Positions 7,678 through 18,800 of a stretch of 34,618 nucleotides of DNA are shown one piece after another; position 1 is the first letter of the stretch; each line of letters opens with the position of its first letter. The stretch is from Oscillospiraceae bacterium (lineage in GTDB: Bacteria; Bacillota; Clostridia; Oscillospirales; Ruminococcaceae), in the NCBI GenBank assembly GCA_902363145.1, contig CABIZB010000010.1, positions 1-34,618 of the forward strand, read 5' to 3'. A program made the position numbers and the translations under genes. The notes beneath the pieces were generated by a model, which worked only from the letters and a program-made list of their open reading frames with translations, was not told the DNA's origin and did not search any database.

Positions 7678-7875
7678 ATGGAAAATAGCGCTGTTAATGA
7701 AAAATGGATAAGCCTTGAAGAGGCAGCTGAACACTTAGGAATCAAGCCTGTTACTATCCGAAGTTGGATCCGAAATAATAAAGATATCCCTGCCCACAAA
7801 ATCGGTAAGCAGTGGAAATTCAAACGCTCGGAGCTTGATGCATGGGTAAAGAGCGGCAAAAGTGCTATTGAGTAG
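7678..7875 (+). CDS. Excisionase-type helix-turn-helix protein, 65 aa
   Basis: A 65-aa DNA-binding protein of the MerR-like/excisionase (HTH_17) type: WISLEEAAEHLGIKP forms the first helices, VTIRSWIRNN the recognition helix, and HKIGKQWKFKRSELDAWV the wing and final helix. It is the first gene after a strong promoter and precedes hsdM by 36 nt. HTH genes in this place in restriction operons usually tune expression so that methylase is made before endonuclease; that role is inferred. It could also be an orphan excisionase of the island. The ribosome site GAGG is 7 nt before the ATG. Confidence 0.85.
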   Translation: MENSAVNEKWISLEEAAEHLGIKPVTIRSWIRNNKDIPAHKIGKQWKFKRSELDAWVKSGKSAIE

Positions 7876-7911
7876 GAAATATAGCAACTTAATTGTAAGG
7901 AGATTCGTATT

Positions 7912-10644
7912 ATGGCGGTTAAGAAAACGGAATTATATAGTTCACTATGGGCAAGTTGTGATGCACTGCGCGGAGGAATGGATGCATCACAGTATAAGGA
8001 TTACATACTAACCCTTTTGTTTATGAAGTATGTAACGGATAAGTATAAGGGGCAGAAATACGGAGATTTGACCGTTTTCGATAAAGAACATGATCCCAAT
8101 CCTGATCCCGAAAAAAGAATAGGCTGTTCTTTTGATGACTTTATTGCACTCAAAAACAAGAAGAATATTGGCGAAGGTATAGATAAAATTATTGCACGTC
8201 TTGCTGAAGTTAATGACCGCTTAAAAGGTGTAATTGACATCGCACATTTCAATGATGAAGCCAAAATAGGTAAAGGACAGGAAATGGTCGATAAACTCAC
8301 AAAGCTTATCGCTATTTTCCAGCGACCTGAACTGGATTTCTCAAATAATAAAGCCGACGGCGATGATATCATAGGTGATGCTTATGAATACCTTATGAGG
8401 AATTTTGCCACCGAAAGCGGCAAAAGTAAAGGACAATTCTATACACCGGCAGAAGTATCACGCATTCTTGCAAAGGTCATAAGCATAGATAAATGTACGG
8501 ATCATGATGCCACAGTATGTGATCCTGCTTGCGGCAGTGGTTCATTACTTATCAGAGCACTTGCAGAGGTCCCTTTCGAGATATCAGGTTATGGACAGGA
8601 AAAAGAGAGCTCGACGGCAGGTCTTGCTAAAATGAATGCCGTTCTTCATAATAAAGCTACTATCAATATCATGGCAGGTAATACTTTTTCTGATCCGCAG
8701 TTTATCAAAAATGAAGATGCTTCCAAACTGGAACGCTTCGACTATATTGTTGCGAATCCCCCTTTTTCTCTTAAAAACTGGTCAGATGGTTTGAAGGAGT
8801 ATGGAAGGTTCTCAGGTTATGGAGATAGACCACCTGAGAAAAACGGCGACTATGCCTGGTTGATGCACATATTAAAAACACTGAAATCTACGGGTAAAGC
8901 TGCTGTCATTCTCCCTCATGGTGTTCTGTTCCGTGGAAATGCCGAAGGTACTATTCGTCAGGCTATCGTTGATAAGGGCTGGATCAAAGGCATAATCAGT
9001 CTGCCGCCTAACCTGTTTTACGGTACGGGAATACCTGCTTGTATTATTATAATCGATAAAGAAGGTGCTGAAAACCGTTCCGGAATCTTTATGATAGATG
9101 CAGGCAAGGGATTTGTAAAGGACGGAAACAAGAACAGACTGCGTGAACAGGATATCTATCGTATTGTCACAACATTCAATGAGCAGATTACAGATGATCC
9201 TAAATATGCTCGCTTTGTTCCCAATAAGGAGATCAAAGAGAAGAATGGCTATAACCTGAATATTTCCCGTTACATAGATTCTTCCGAGCCTGAGGATATT
9301 CAGGATATTTATGCTCATATTCACGGCGGTATCCCTGCCGTGGATATAGATGCACTGAGTAAATACTGGGATGCATTCCCGACGCTGAAAGATGAGTTGC
9401 TCAGTTCGCTTAGTGATAGCTATTATAAGCTGAATGTGGAAGAAAGCGACATTCGCAGAACGATATATGCTAATGATGAATTCTCGGCATACGGAGAACT
9501 TATCGACAAGGCATTTACAGGCTGGAAATCTTTTGCAGATACAAAGCTGAAAAAACTTGATAGCTCCGTTTCTGCCAAAACTCTCATATCCGAGTTGGCA
9601 GAGAATATAATGAAAGCATTTGAAGATATCTTGCTTATCAACAAGTATGATATTTACCAGATACTTCTTGCATACTGGAACGAAGTGCTTAACGATGATG
9701 TTTCTTTGATAATCTCGGATGATAAGGGCTATGAAATTGCAAGAGAGACCGAGAACATCATGAAGGAGACAAAGAAAACCGATGCCGACGGCAACCCTGA
9801 GTTAAAGGTTGCAGGCTGGGAAGGCAAGCTTATTCCGAAGGAAATAGTTATCTCAGAGCTATTCCCCGAGGAGAAAAAGGCGATAGATGACCTTATGGAT
9901 ATTGTCGCAGAGACCGATTCAAGACTCATGGCAATGATCGAGGAATCGGCAGAAGACTCGGCATTATCAGAACTTGCAGAGGGTGGAAAAGTCAAGAGCA
10001 AGGACATTCAGGAGAAAATCGACAAGATCATGGAAAATGTCCATACTCCGCTTATTGACAGCCTTGTAACGCTTCTGAATCTTCTTCCGTCAATGAAAAA
10101 GAAGGAATATACACAGTATATCGACAAGCACACTGAACTGAAAGTTGCGTATACCGATAAAGGAACTGTAACCAATGCATCCATAAATAATGCTTTAAGT
10201 GCAGCCCGTGCAGAAGCGCCTGCACCTGCTGCATACGCCGATGACTATGAAGAGTTAAAGAAAGCGTTTGAGCTTGCACAAAGGTCTGAGGAATCGACTA
10301 AGCTTATAAAAGAAATGGATAAGGCGCTTGATGAAAAGGCTCGTGAGAGATATGTTTCACTTACCGACGAAGAGATCATGGAACTGCTTGTCAACAAGAA
10401 GTGGTATTATGCCATAGGCAAGGAAATTATTGATCTGTACACAGCGATCTCTCATAAGCTTGCCGAGCGTATCACCGAGCTTTCAAAAAGATATGAGCTT
10501 ACACTTACAGACCTTGACAGTAAGATAAACGAAGCAGAATCATCACTGTCAGATATGCTTGGTGAATTAACAGGCGATGATTATGATATGAAAGCTTTTG
10601 CAGAGTTAATAAAATTGCTCGGAGGTTCAAACAATGTCGAATAA
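7912..10644 (+). CDS. hsdM: Type I restriction-modification methylase subunit HsdM (long form)
   Basis: The modification subunit that transfers a methyl group from S-adenosylmethionine to adenine N6 at the site chosen by HsdS. An HsdM_N domain occupies about residues 1-150, FYTP lies at 176-179, the SAM site DPACGSGSLL at 204-213 and the catalytic NPPF at 282-285. Beyond residue 480 the protein continues for over 400 residues with helical, Glu/Lys-rich sequence; at 910 aa it is far longer than the classic HsdM of about 500-530 aa. The extension may support complex assembly or interact with the other subunits. The ATG follows AAGGAG, and the gene overlaps hsdS by 11 nt. Confidence 0.95.
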   Translation: MAVKKTELYSSLWASCDALRGGMDASQYKDYILTLLFMKYVTDKYKGQKYGDLTVFDKEHDPNPDPEKRIGCSFDDFIALKNKKNIGEGIDKIIARLAEVNDRLKGVIDIAHFNDEAKIGKGQEMVDKLTKLIAIFQRPELDFSNNKADGDDIIGDAYEYLMRNFATESGKSKGQFYTPAEVSRILAKVISIDKCTDHDATVCDPACGSGSLLIRALAEVPFEISGYGQEKESSTAGLAKMNAVLHNKATINIMAGNTFSDPQFIKNEDASKLERFDYIVANPPFSLKNWSDGLKEYGRFSGYGDRPPEKNGDYAWLMHILKTLKSTGKAAVILPHGVLFRGNAEGTIRQAIVDKGWIKGIISLPPNLFYGTGIPACIIIIDKEGAENRSGIFMIDAGKGFVKDGNKNRLREQDIYRIVTTFNEQITDDPKYARFVPNKEIKEKNGYNLNISRYIDSSEPEDIQDIYAHIHGGIPAVDIDALSKYWDAFPTLKDELLSSLSDSYYKLNVEESDIRRTIYANDEFSAYGELIDKAFTGWKSFADTKLKKLDSSVSAKTLISELAENIMKAFEDILLINKYDIYQILLAYWNEVLNDDVSLIISDDKGYEIARETENIMKETKKTDADGNPELKVAGWEGKLIPKEIVISELFPEEKKAIDDLMDIVAETDSRLMAMIEESAEDSALSELAEGGKVKSKDIQEKIDKIMENVHTPLIDSLVTLLNLLPSMKKKEYTQYIDKHTELKVAYTDKGTVTNASINNALSAARAEAPAPAAYADDYEELKKAFELAQRSEESTKLIKEMDKALDEKARERYVSLTDEEIMELLVNKKWYYAIGKEIIDLYTAISHKLAERITELSKRYELTLTDLDSKINEAESSLSDMLGELTGDDYDMKAFAELIKLLGGSNNVE

Positions 10645-11908
10645 TAACAAAACTCCGGCGATAAGATTCAAAGGATTTACTGACACTTGGGAACAGCGTG
10701 AGTTAGGAGAATGTATGAAAACTGTCACTGATTATGTGGCGGCAGGTTCATTTGCTGATATTGCAGATCATGTTCAATATAAAAATACTCCAGACTATGC
10801 ACAGTTAATTAGAACAGTAGACCTGAAACATGAATTTAGAAATAACGACTATATTTATGTAGATAAAAAAGCATTCGACTACCTCTGGCGAGTAAACCTA
10901 AATGAAGAATGTATTATCCTTCCTAATATCGGCGCAAACATCGGAGAAGTCTACTATATAGAGCCATTATCGCTTCCGTATGAGTTTAATGTACTTGGTC
11001 CGAACGCTATTTTATTAAAGACAAAAGATAGCACAAAGTTCATGTTTACTCTTTTACAGGCTGATGATTTTCAAAACAAATTATATGTATCAATAGCATC
11101 GAGCGGACAGCCAAAATTCAATAAAACAGAATTGAAATCAATTAAGTTATTACTGCCAAAACCGGACGAACAAGAAAAAATAGGTCAATACTTTGCACAC
11201 ATTGATAATCTTATCACCCTTCATCAGCGTAAGTGTGACAAGTTGATTCAATTCAAAGCGGCGATGCTGCAAAAAATGTTCCCGCAAAATGGTGCTGATA
11301 AGCCTGAAATAAGATTCAAAGGATTTACTGACGCTTGGGAACAGCGTAAGTTGGGGGAGGTTGCAAGCAACTTTGAATATGGCTTAAATGCTTCTGCAAA
11401 AGAGTTTGACGGAAAAAATAAATATATTCGTATTACCGATATAGATGATGAGTCAAGAATGTTTTTATCAGATGATATTACATCACCTGATACTGACTTG
11501 ACATTAGCAGATAAATTCAAACTCGAAGCGGGTGATATTCTATTTGCAAGAACTGGTGCAAGTGTGGGAAAAACCTATTTATATAGGGAAAAAGACGGTC
11601 TTGTATATTACGCTGGCTTCCTTATTAGAGCAAAAATCAATTCTGAAAATGATGCAGAATTTGTGTTTCAAAATACACTTACAGACAGTTACAATAGCTT
11701 TATAAGAATAACATCACAGCGTTCTGGTCAGCCTGGTGTAAATGCGCAAGAGTATCAAGGCTATAATTTTTATGTCCCAAATTTAGAAGAACAAAAAGCA
11801 ATCGGCACCTATTTCCGCAACCTCGACAACCTTATCACCCTTCATCAGCGTAAGTGTGATAAATATAAAAGCATAAAAGCAGGATTGATCAGAAAACTTT
11901 TTCCATGA
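10634..11908 (+). CDS. hsdS: Type I restriction-modification specificity subunit HsdS
   Basis: This 424-aa subunit reads both halves of a bipartite DNA target. It consists of two target-recognition domains, about residues 20-185 and 235-395, each preceded by a copy of IRFKGFTD-WEQR (residues 10 and 226) and followed by the conserved spacer helix with DNLITLHQRKCDK. The two repeats are nearly identical in DNA, so recombination could exchange or delete half-sites. The ATG lies inside the end of hsdM, 8 nt after GGAGG. No second hsdS cassette or invertase gene lies nearby, so switching would need another source. The methylated sequence cannot be predicted from the protein alone. Confidence 0.94.
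   Translation: MSNNNKTPAIRFKGFTDTWEQRELGECMKTVTDYVAAGSFADIADHVQYKNTPDYAQLIRTVDLKHEFRNNDYIYVDKKAFDYLWRVNLNEECIILPNIGANIGEVYYIEPLSLPYEFNVLGPNAILLKTKDSTKFMFTLLQADDFQNKLYVSIASSGQPKFNKTELKSIKLLLPKPDEQEKIGQYFAHIDNLITLHQRKCDKLIQFKAAMLQKMFPQNGADKPEIRFKGFTDAWEQRKLGEVASNFEYGLNASAKEFDGKNKYIRITDIDDESRMFLSDDITSPDTDLTLADKFKLEAGDILFARTGASVGKTYLYREKDGLVYYAGFLIRAKINSENDAEFVFQNTLTDSYNSFIRITSQRSGQPGVNAQEYQGYNFYVPNLEEQKAIGTYFRNLDNLITLHQRKCDKYKSIKAGLIRKLFP
10661..10707 (+). repeat. hsdS internal direct repeat, copy 1 (N-terminal)
   Basis: A 47-nt stretch encoding IRFKGFTDTWEQREL recurs 648 nt (216 codons) further on with about three differences. It precedes the first recognition domain. Confidence 0.85.
11309..11355 (+). 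repeat. hsdS internal direct repeat, copy 2 (central)
   Basis: This is the second copy of the 47-nt repeat, in frame, before the second recognition domain. A second repeated pair, 29 nt and identical (11210-11238 and 11831-11859), ends each half and encodes LITLHQRKC. Confidence 0.85.
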
Positions 11909-11939
11909 AATAACAAACACATTAAGGAGGAATGTATGC

Positions 11940-14900
11940 ATGAGTATCGGTGATACCGAGAGAACCACGCAAAATCGTGTAATTGATTTCTTTAAGAACA
12001 GAAATATCCTCGATTATAAATATATTGGCAACCTGAAAGACAGAGCAAATAAAAATATCCGAGAAGACCGACTTCGTGCGTACCTTCACCTTAGCGGTTA
12101 TAGTGAAAGGCTGATAGACGGTGCTGTTTCCGAACTTATAAAGGCTGCTGATGATATGACACATGGGCTTTATGATGCTAACCATAAGGTCTATACGCTG
12201 CTGAAATACGGTGCCAAGGTCAAGGAAACTCCCGAAAGCTCCCCTAAGACGGTTTACTTCATTGATGTTGATAACCCTACAAATAATGATTTTGCAATAG
12301 CCGAGGAAGTAACGGTTATTGAACGTCAGGAGAAAAGACCTGACCTTGTTATTTATGTCAACGGCATCGCTATGGCAGTTATAGAACTGAAAAAGAGCAG
12401 CGTGTCCGTATCAAATGGTATCAGGCAGAACCTTACCAATCAGAAGGACGGCTTTATTGCATCGTTCTTTACCACAGTGCAGTTTTGTATGGCAGGCAAT
12501 GAAATAGAAGGTCTGCGTTACGGCACTATTCTGACAGGTGAAAAATACTATATGGAATGGAAGCCTGACGGATTCCATGAAAACGAAGACGAGCGTGATC
12601 CTGAAGATGCACGTATTATGGAATACTGCGATCATATAGATGATCTTCTGCTTCAGCAGCTGTATCAGATGTTCGATAAGAAACGCTTTATTGACCTCAT
12701 TGAGAACTTTGTTGTCTTTGATAAGGGCATCAAAAAGGTGTGCCGTTATAATCAGTATTTCGGTATAAAACGTACTCAGAACAGATTAGCAAAACAGCGT
12801 GGCGGTATTCTATGGCATACTCAGGGCAGCGGTAAAACGCTGACAATGGTATGGCTGTCAAAATGGATCCTTGCCAATTGTAAAGAAGAAAATCCTCGTG
12901 TGCTTATCGTCACCGACCGTGATGAGCTGGACGAGCAGATCGAGAAGACATACATTGGCGTTGATGAAAAGATCACCAGAACCAAGAGCTGTGATGATCT
13001 GCTCCGTAAGTTGAATTCCTATGACAGTTCACTCTTATGTTCATTGGTGCATAAATTTGGTCGTCGTGGCGGAGAAGCTACTGAATCCGATTATGACAAG
13101 TATATTGATGAGTTGAAGAAGTCGCTCCCTGCTGACTTTAAGGCGAAAGGAAAAATCTTTGTCTTTGTTGATGAGTGTCACAGAACGCAGTCGGGCAAGC
13201 TTCATGCTGCAATGCAGGCAATCATGCCGGATGCGATATTCATCGGTTTTACAGGAACACCGCTCCTGAAAAAGGATAAGAAGACAAGTATAGAGGTGTT
13301 TGGCACTTATATTCATACCTATAAGTATAACGAAGCCGTGCGTGACGGTGTTGTACTTGATCTGAGATATGAATACAGAGATATCCCACAGGAGCTCAGC
13401 GCACATGACAGAGTTGACCAATGGTTTGACGTTAAAACACGTTCTCTTTCAAGCAGAGCTAAAGCAAAGCTGAAAGAGAAATGGGCAAGTATGCAGAAAA
13501 TCTATAGTTCCCGTTCAAGGCTTGAACGTGTCGCTTGGGATATAATTCAGGATTTTGATTTAAAGCCCCGCCTTATGGATGGCAACGGAAACGCAATTCT
13601 TGTCGCAGATTCGATCTATACTGCTTGCAAGTATTATGAGATCTTCCAGCAGAGAGGTTTCAAAAAGTGTGCCATCATATCCTCTTACACTCCGCAAGCC
13701 GGTGATCTGAGAACTGATACTGTAAGTGCCGATGATGAAACTGAAACTTTTGAAAAATACGAGATATATCTCCGTATGTTAGGACTTGATCCTGATAATC
13801 TTCCCGAAAAGCTATCCATTCAGAAAAAGGTTGAGGATTTTGAAAAGGATGTCAAAGATAAATTTATCAACCAGCCTGCAAATATGAAACTGCTCATTGT
13901 GGTTGATAAGCTCCTCACAGGATTTGATGCTCCGCCGTGTACATACCTGTATATTGATAAGAGTATGCAGGATCACGGTTTGTTCCAAGCCATTTGCCGT
14001 GTTAACAGACTGGATGGTGATACAAAGGAATTTGGATATATTGTTGATTATAAGCAGCTTTTCGGAGATTTAAAGAATGCGATGGACACCTATACATCGG
14101 GTGCATTTGAAAACTATGATCCGGAAGATGTCGATGGACTTATCAAAGATAGAAGCGCTGAAGCAATCAAGCATTTCAATGAAGTGTACGATCAGTTGGA
14201 AGAACTATGCGAAGGCGTAGAAGCTCCAAAGGGTGACTTACAGTATATGCATTATTTCTGCGGAGAATCCGGCATGAGCGAAGAAACTGATGAAATCTAT
14301 TCTCGTCTCAGAGAAAGGCTGTATAAGCTTGTAAGTGGTTTAGTTCGTGCATTTGCAGAAGCCAAGCCATACATGGTTGATATTTATACTGCCAAAGAAG
14401 TATCTGCATACGATGAAAAAGTAAAATTCTATGTTGAGCTGAAACAGACAATCGGAAATAAAAGCGGAGACTTCTTGGATTTTAAAGCTTATGAGCCGGA
14501 TATGCGTAAATTGATCGACAACTATATTACAGCTTCAGATAGCGTTAAAATCGGTGAGTTCGATGATCTAACACTGCTTGATTTCGTAGCAGAACAGGGA
14601 GAAACCATGACTGATGAAAATGCTCCCTCAGATAAAAAAGAAGGAGCAGCTGAAGCGATTGAAAATAATATTCGTCGTAAAATGGTAGAAAAAGTTGCGG
14701 TCAACCCTAAGTATTATGAAAAGATGTCAGCAATACTGGATGAGCTGATTCAAAAAAGAAAGCAAGGCGTTATCTCTTATAAGGAACTCCTTGAGGAACA
14801 AATAAAACTTGCTAAAAATGTTGAACATCCGGAACAAAATGAAGACTATCCTGAAAGCATAAGAAAAAGTAAGGCTTTGCAAGCTCTATACGATAATACT

Positions 14901-15080
14901 GACGGTAATGAAATATTAGCAATCAAACTCCATAATGCTGTTCTTAGCAGTAAAATGAGCGGATTCCGTGGTGATCCTATAAAAGAAAACAGAATAAAGA
15001 AAGCTTTATTCATTATTCTTAATGATGATTCTGAAGTCGAAAGATTATTTAAAATCATCGAAAAGCAGGAGGAATACTAA
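11940..15080 (+). CDS. hsdR: Type I restriction endonuclease subunit HsdR
   Basis: The motor and nuclease subunit, which translocates unmethylated DNA with ATP and cuts it at a distance. The N-terminal PD-(D/E)xK nuclease site is visible as PDLVIYV (D135) and VIELKKS (E149, K151). The SF2 helicase core has Walker A HTQGSGKT (293-300), DECH at 411-414 and GFTGTPLL shortly after, followed by the helicase C-terminal half with TGFDAPP and QAICRVNRL. At 1046 aa all motifs are present, so it should be active. The ATG follows AAGGAGG by 9 nt. The C-terminal portion of helical repeats is the usual HsdM-contact region. Confidence 0.95.
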   Translation: MSIGDTERTTQNRVIDFFKNRNILDYKYIGNLKDRANKNIREDRLRAYLHLSGYSERLIDGAVSELIKAADDMTHGLYDANHKVYTLLKYGAKVKETPESSPKTVYFIDVDNPTNNDFAIAEEVTVIERQEKRPDLVIYVNGIAMAVIELKKSSVSVSNGIRQNLTNQKDGFIASFFTTVQFCMAGNEIEGLRYGTILTGEKYYMEWKPDGFHENEDERDPEDARIMEYCDHIDDLLLQQLYQMFDKKRFIDLIENFVVFDKGIKKVCRYNQYFGIKRTQNRLAKQRGGILWHTQGSGKTLTMVWLSKWILANCKEENPRVLIVTDRDELDEQIEKTYIGVDEKITRTKSCDDLLRKLNSYDSSLLCSLVHKFGRRGGEATESDYDKYIDELKKSLPADFKAKGKIFVFVDECHRTQSGKLHAAMQAIMPDAIFIGFTGTPLLKKDKKTSIEVFGTYIHTYKYNEAVRDGVVLDLRYEYRDIPQELSAHDRVDQWFDVKTRSLSSRAKAKLKEKWASMQKIYSSRSRLERVAWDIIQDFDLKPRLMDGNGNAILVADSIYTACKYYEIFQQRGFKKCAIISSYTPQAGDLRTDTVSADDETETFEKYEIYLRMLGLDPDNLPEKLSIQKKVEDFEKDVKDKFINQPANMKLLIVVDKLLTGFDAPPCTYLYIDKSMQDHGLFQAICRVNRLDGDTKEFGYIVDYKQLFGDLKNAMDTYTSGAFENYDPEDVDGLIKDRSAEAIKHFNEVYDQLEELCEGVEAPKGDLQYMHYFCGESGMSEETDEIYSRLRERLYKLVSGLVRAFAEAKPYMVDIYTAKEVSAYDEKVKFYVELKQTIGNKSGDFLDFKAYEPDMRKLIDNYITASDSVKIGEFDDLTLLDFVAEQGETMTDENAPSDKKEGAAEAIENNIRRKMVEKVAVNPKYYEKMSAILDELIQKRKQGVISYKELLEEQIKLAKNVEHPEQNEDYPESIRKSKALQALYDNTDGNEILAIKLHNAVLSSKMSGFRGDPIKENRIKKALFIILNDDSEVERLFKIIEKQEEY

Positions 15081-15083
15081 TAT

Positions 15084-15794
15084 ATGACAATTATGATTTC
15101 TGGCATACCTATTGATATCCATAAAAAGAATATCAAGAATATGCATCTTCAGGTCAAGCCTCCTGATGGACACGTCGTTATCTCTGCTCCGGCATCTATT
15201 GATGATAAGGCAATAGAAATATATGCCCGAACAAATCTTATTTGGATCAAAAAACAGATTGAAAAGTTTCAACATCAGGCAAGAAGCACTAAACGTCAGT
15301 ATGTAAGCGGAGAAACGCTTTTCATATGGGGAAAACAATATTATCTATCCTTTCAGCCTAATTCACAAAAGAACGGATTTGAAATAAAAGGAGATAAGGT
15401 AATACTCTCTATGCGTGAAGAAAGTACAGTAAAGCAAAGAGAAAACTATGTGCGAGAGCAGTACCGTATCTTACTAAAAGCGGAAATTGAAAGATTACTT
15501 CCGAAGTGGGAAAGGCTTACCGAGCTATACTGTGATTCTTGGCAAACCAAATATATGTTAACTCGCTGGGGAACTTGTAATACAGAGAAGAAAAAACTAT
15601 GGTTTAATTTACAGCTTGCACAGAAACCAATCGAGTGTTTAGAGTATGTAATATTGCATGAACTTCTCCATTTAAAGGAACGTACACATAATTCAGTTTT
15701 TATTTCATATATGGATTTGTACATGAAGGATTGGCGGGCTGTACGAAAAGAACTTAATGATTTAAGACTGGATTATTATAATACGGTTGAATGA
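15084..15794 (+). CDS. YgjP-like zinc metallopeptidase (M48/DUF45 type)
   Basis: A 236-aa protein with the N-terminal 'KNIKNMHLQV.PPDGHVVISAP' fold and the zinc motif HELLHL (H192, E193, H196), plus a downstream RTHNSVF element carrying the third ligand region; a RWGTC motif precedes it. This is the YgjP/DUF45 family, small proteases related to SprT. The gene starts 3 nt after the hsdR stop, with AGGAGG inside hsdR, so it is in the restriction operon. Such peptidases are often found beside type I systems; degrading restriction subunits to prevent self-damage is a plausible role but not shown. Substrates are unknown. Confidence 0.87.
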   Translation: MTIMISGIPIDIHKKNIKNMHLQVKPPDGHVVISAPASIDDKAIEIYARTNLIWIKKQIEKFQHQARSTKRQYVSGETLFIWGKQYYLSFQPNSQKNGFEIKGDKVILSMREESTVKQRENYVREQYRILLKAEIERLLPKWERLTELYCDSWQTKYMLTRWGTCNTEKKKLWFNLQLAQKPIECLEYVILHELLHLKERTHNSVFISYMDLYMKDWRAVRKELNDLRLDYYNTVE

Positions 15795-15831
15795 TGCGAT
15801 TGTTTGCCTTAGGCAGAGAAAGGAGTAAAAA

Positions 15832-18800
15832 ATGTTAGATCAGCCCAAAGAACTAATAGAAAAGCATATAAAAACGCATACGGAAAGATCAGCAGAGGAC
15901 GAAGCTGCAGTTGCTACGCTGAGATTCTTTCTCCGTTCAAAAGGTCGTGTTAATCCGCTATTTGCATCAGGCGATAAATGGCCTAATATTGATGGCACCT
16001 TTGAATATGTTCCTGATCCTGATGTATCAAGACGTCCTAAACAGACTTTCTTTGTTCAGATAAAAGGTACTCACTCATATAAAGAAGATGATGGAAAGAT
16101 AAAGTATACATTGCAAAGTCTCGGTTTTCCTGCAACTATAGCAGCAAATGTTGATATTGATCCAGGTATATTATTTGTTGTTCTTGAGCCCGATGAAAGA
16201 GGCTATGAACGTGTTTTCTGGAAATATATGTCAGTGGACTATATAAACTCGATTGATTTTTCCAAAGGTAGTACAACTGTTGCTTTTGAGGCAGAAGAGG
16301 AAATTTTTAATACCGATGAAAGTATTATTGATTTTTGTAAAAAACTTGATCGTATAATTGAACATCATTCATTTGTAAATAAGCTTAGTTCAACTCAGCT
16401 TAATCTTGATGATATCAAAAGAATTGTAATGGCTTGCGATAAGTCTATCGTTAGAAGTATTGATACAATAGAAAACCGTAGTGCAACCAGAGATGAAATA
16501 TCTCAAGATATTCTACCAAGATTAAATGACCTATGCAGAGCTGCATTATTACAAAACTCTTATAATCTTAGATGCACAAAGCCAAATCTTCAATTAGCAT
16601 ATGAACAAGCTCAACTCAATTTGAGGACTAAATATCTTGCCAATTTCTTACGATGCTTAAAGTATATTGATTGCCGAATTCCGGAAGAAGGTCAATCTGA
16701 ACGCTTAATGTTAAAATACTATAACTTCATGTGGCAGATCAGAAAATACTTCTGGGATAACAATAGAATATCTATTCTTCAAAATCTTGAAAAGTTCCCA
16801 CTTAACACAGACCAACTTGACAATGAGTACTATAACATAGTTGCAAAAGCTATTGAATCTACGGATTTATCACCTCATTCTTTGGAAAGCACACGTTTTT
16901 ATGTTCAAAAGAAAACACCATTTTATGTTGGCACCGAACGCTATTATGAAATCACCTTGCAATTAGCCAATAAATATGCTACTAAATTTAATAGAATAAC
17001 TGTTTATTCAAAGCAGAATATTTCAACTGCTTATTCAATTAATATTGGCTATACCGACACAACGATTGATTTATGGGGTATTGCTTCAAATATAAAAATC
17101 ATCACAAACTGGAGGGTATCCATTGCACCTGCTTGTTTAATCAAACTTGGAAGGATACTAAACATTAATTTAAAAATAAGTAAGAACTATGGTGAATACT
17201 CTGAATTGATGATTTTTCTAACAAGCACTGGCATGACATTTCTGGATCTTATTGATTTAAAAGAAATAAGCTTTAATGAAGTAGTCGATAGTATTTATAA
17301 AAACACTAATACTTGTTATTTCAAAACGGTAATTGAAGCTTTAAGAAAATATTTTTCTTGCGAGTGTGACACATTCGGAAAAAACACCATAAGATTTCTT
17401 TTGATTAATATGCGTGAAGACCGAATATCTGATGTTATACCAAATCAATTTAATTCTCCTATGCCTAAAATACCATTTTATTTTGCCAAAAAGTGTTTCC
17501 CATTTGAAAAGAATCCTTATCTGGCTAATTATGCAGGAAGCAAGACAAGCAATGGTAATATGGCAAAAATTTTGAGTGTAGCTGGAACAGCGCAATTAAA
17601 AACTATATCGCCGTATCTGGTTTTAAAAAACAAAATCAAGAATTCTGGCGAAATATATTTTAATTCCAGCGAAATCGCATCTGATACGGATATAGCTACA
17701 TATAATGAGTATTTAGATGCGTGGGAAACACGTCAAGGGTTTAATATACTGCATGAACAAGAATATGTTACCATTGCTTCATATGAAAGCACAACATTAC
17801 AAATACTGCGAAAGCTGTTAGAACTTTCCCAAAACGGAATTAAAGGGCAAAAAGAATTAAATGCCAAATTCATTAGGGATAATAAGTCGATTTTTGATAA
17901 TGTTGATGTATCCAAGCAGAAAGCAATAAAGTATGCTTTTGTTAATTCCAAACTACTTCTTATATATGGTGCAGCCGGAACAGGTAAAACAACCCTCATT
18001 AACTATATTTCGAGTCTTATGCCAAAGTCTAAGAAACTTTTTCTTACCAAAACACATAATGCGATACAACACCTTAGAAGGCGTATTGAAAATCCTGGCA
18101 ATAATTCAGATTTTATAAGCTTTGACAGCTTTACAAAAAAAGTTGAGCTGCCGGATTATGATATAATATTTGTAGATGAATGCAGTATAATTGATAATTT
18201 TACTATGCTTAAATTTGTGAATAAGATTAGTGAAAATTCCTTAATTGTATTAGCGGGAGACATCAATCAAATCGAATCAATAGATTTTGGTAACTGGTTT
18301 TATTATGCCAAGCACATCATAACTACACATGGTGCTAATATTGAATTACTTGATACTTGGCGAACCAAGGAAGAAAGCCTACTGAGTCTATGGGAAGAAG
18401 TAAGGAACAATGATGTTAGGATCACCGAAAAGCTTGTCATAGATGGACCCTTTTCAAAAGAAATAGGATCAGATATATTTACTTCTAATGTAACAGATGA
18501 AGTTGTTCTGTGCTTAAACTATGACGGAAAATTTGGGTTAAATAATATAAACAGTTATTTTCAAAATGCAAATCCAAATGGTGAAGCTATAATATGGCAA
18601 GGCTGGAGGTTTAAAAAGGGAGACAAAATCCTTTTTAATGATAACTCTCGTTTCACATACCTCTATAATAACCTTAAAGGAATTATTGTAGACATAGAAA
18701 AGACAGACGATCAAATAGCATTTACTATTGATGTTGAAACTATAATTACTGAACAACAATGTAAATCAGACCAAATTGAGTATATTGATACCATAGGTGA

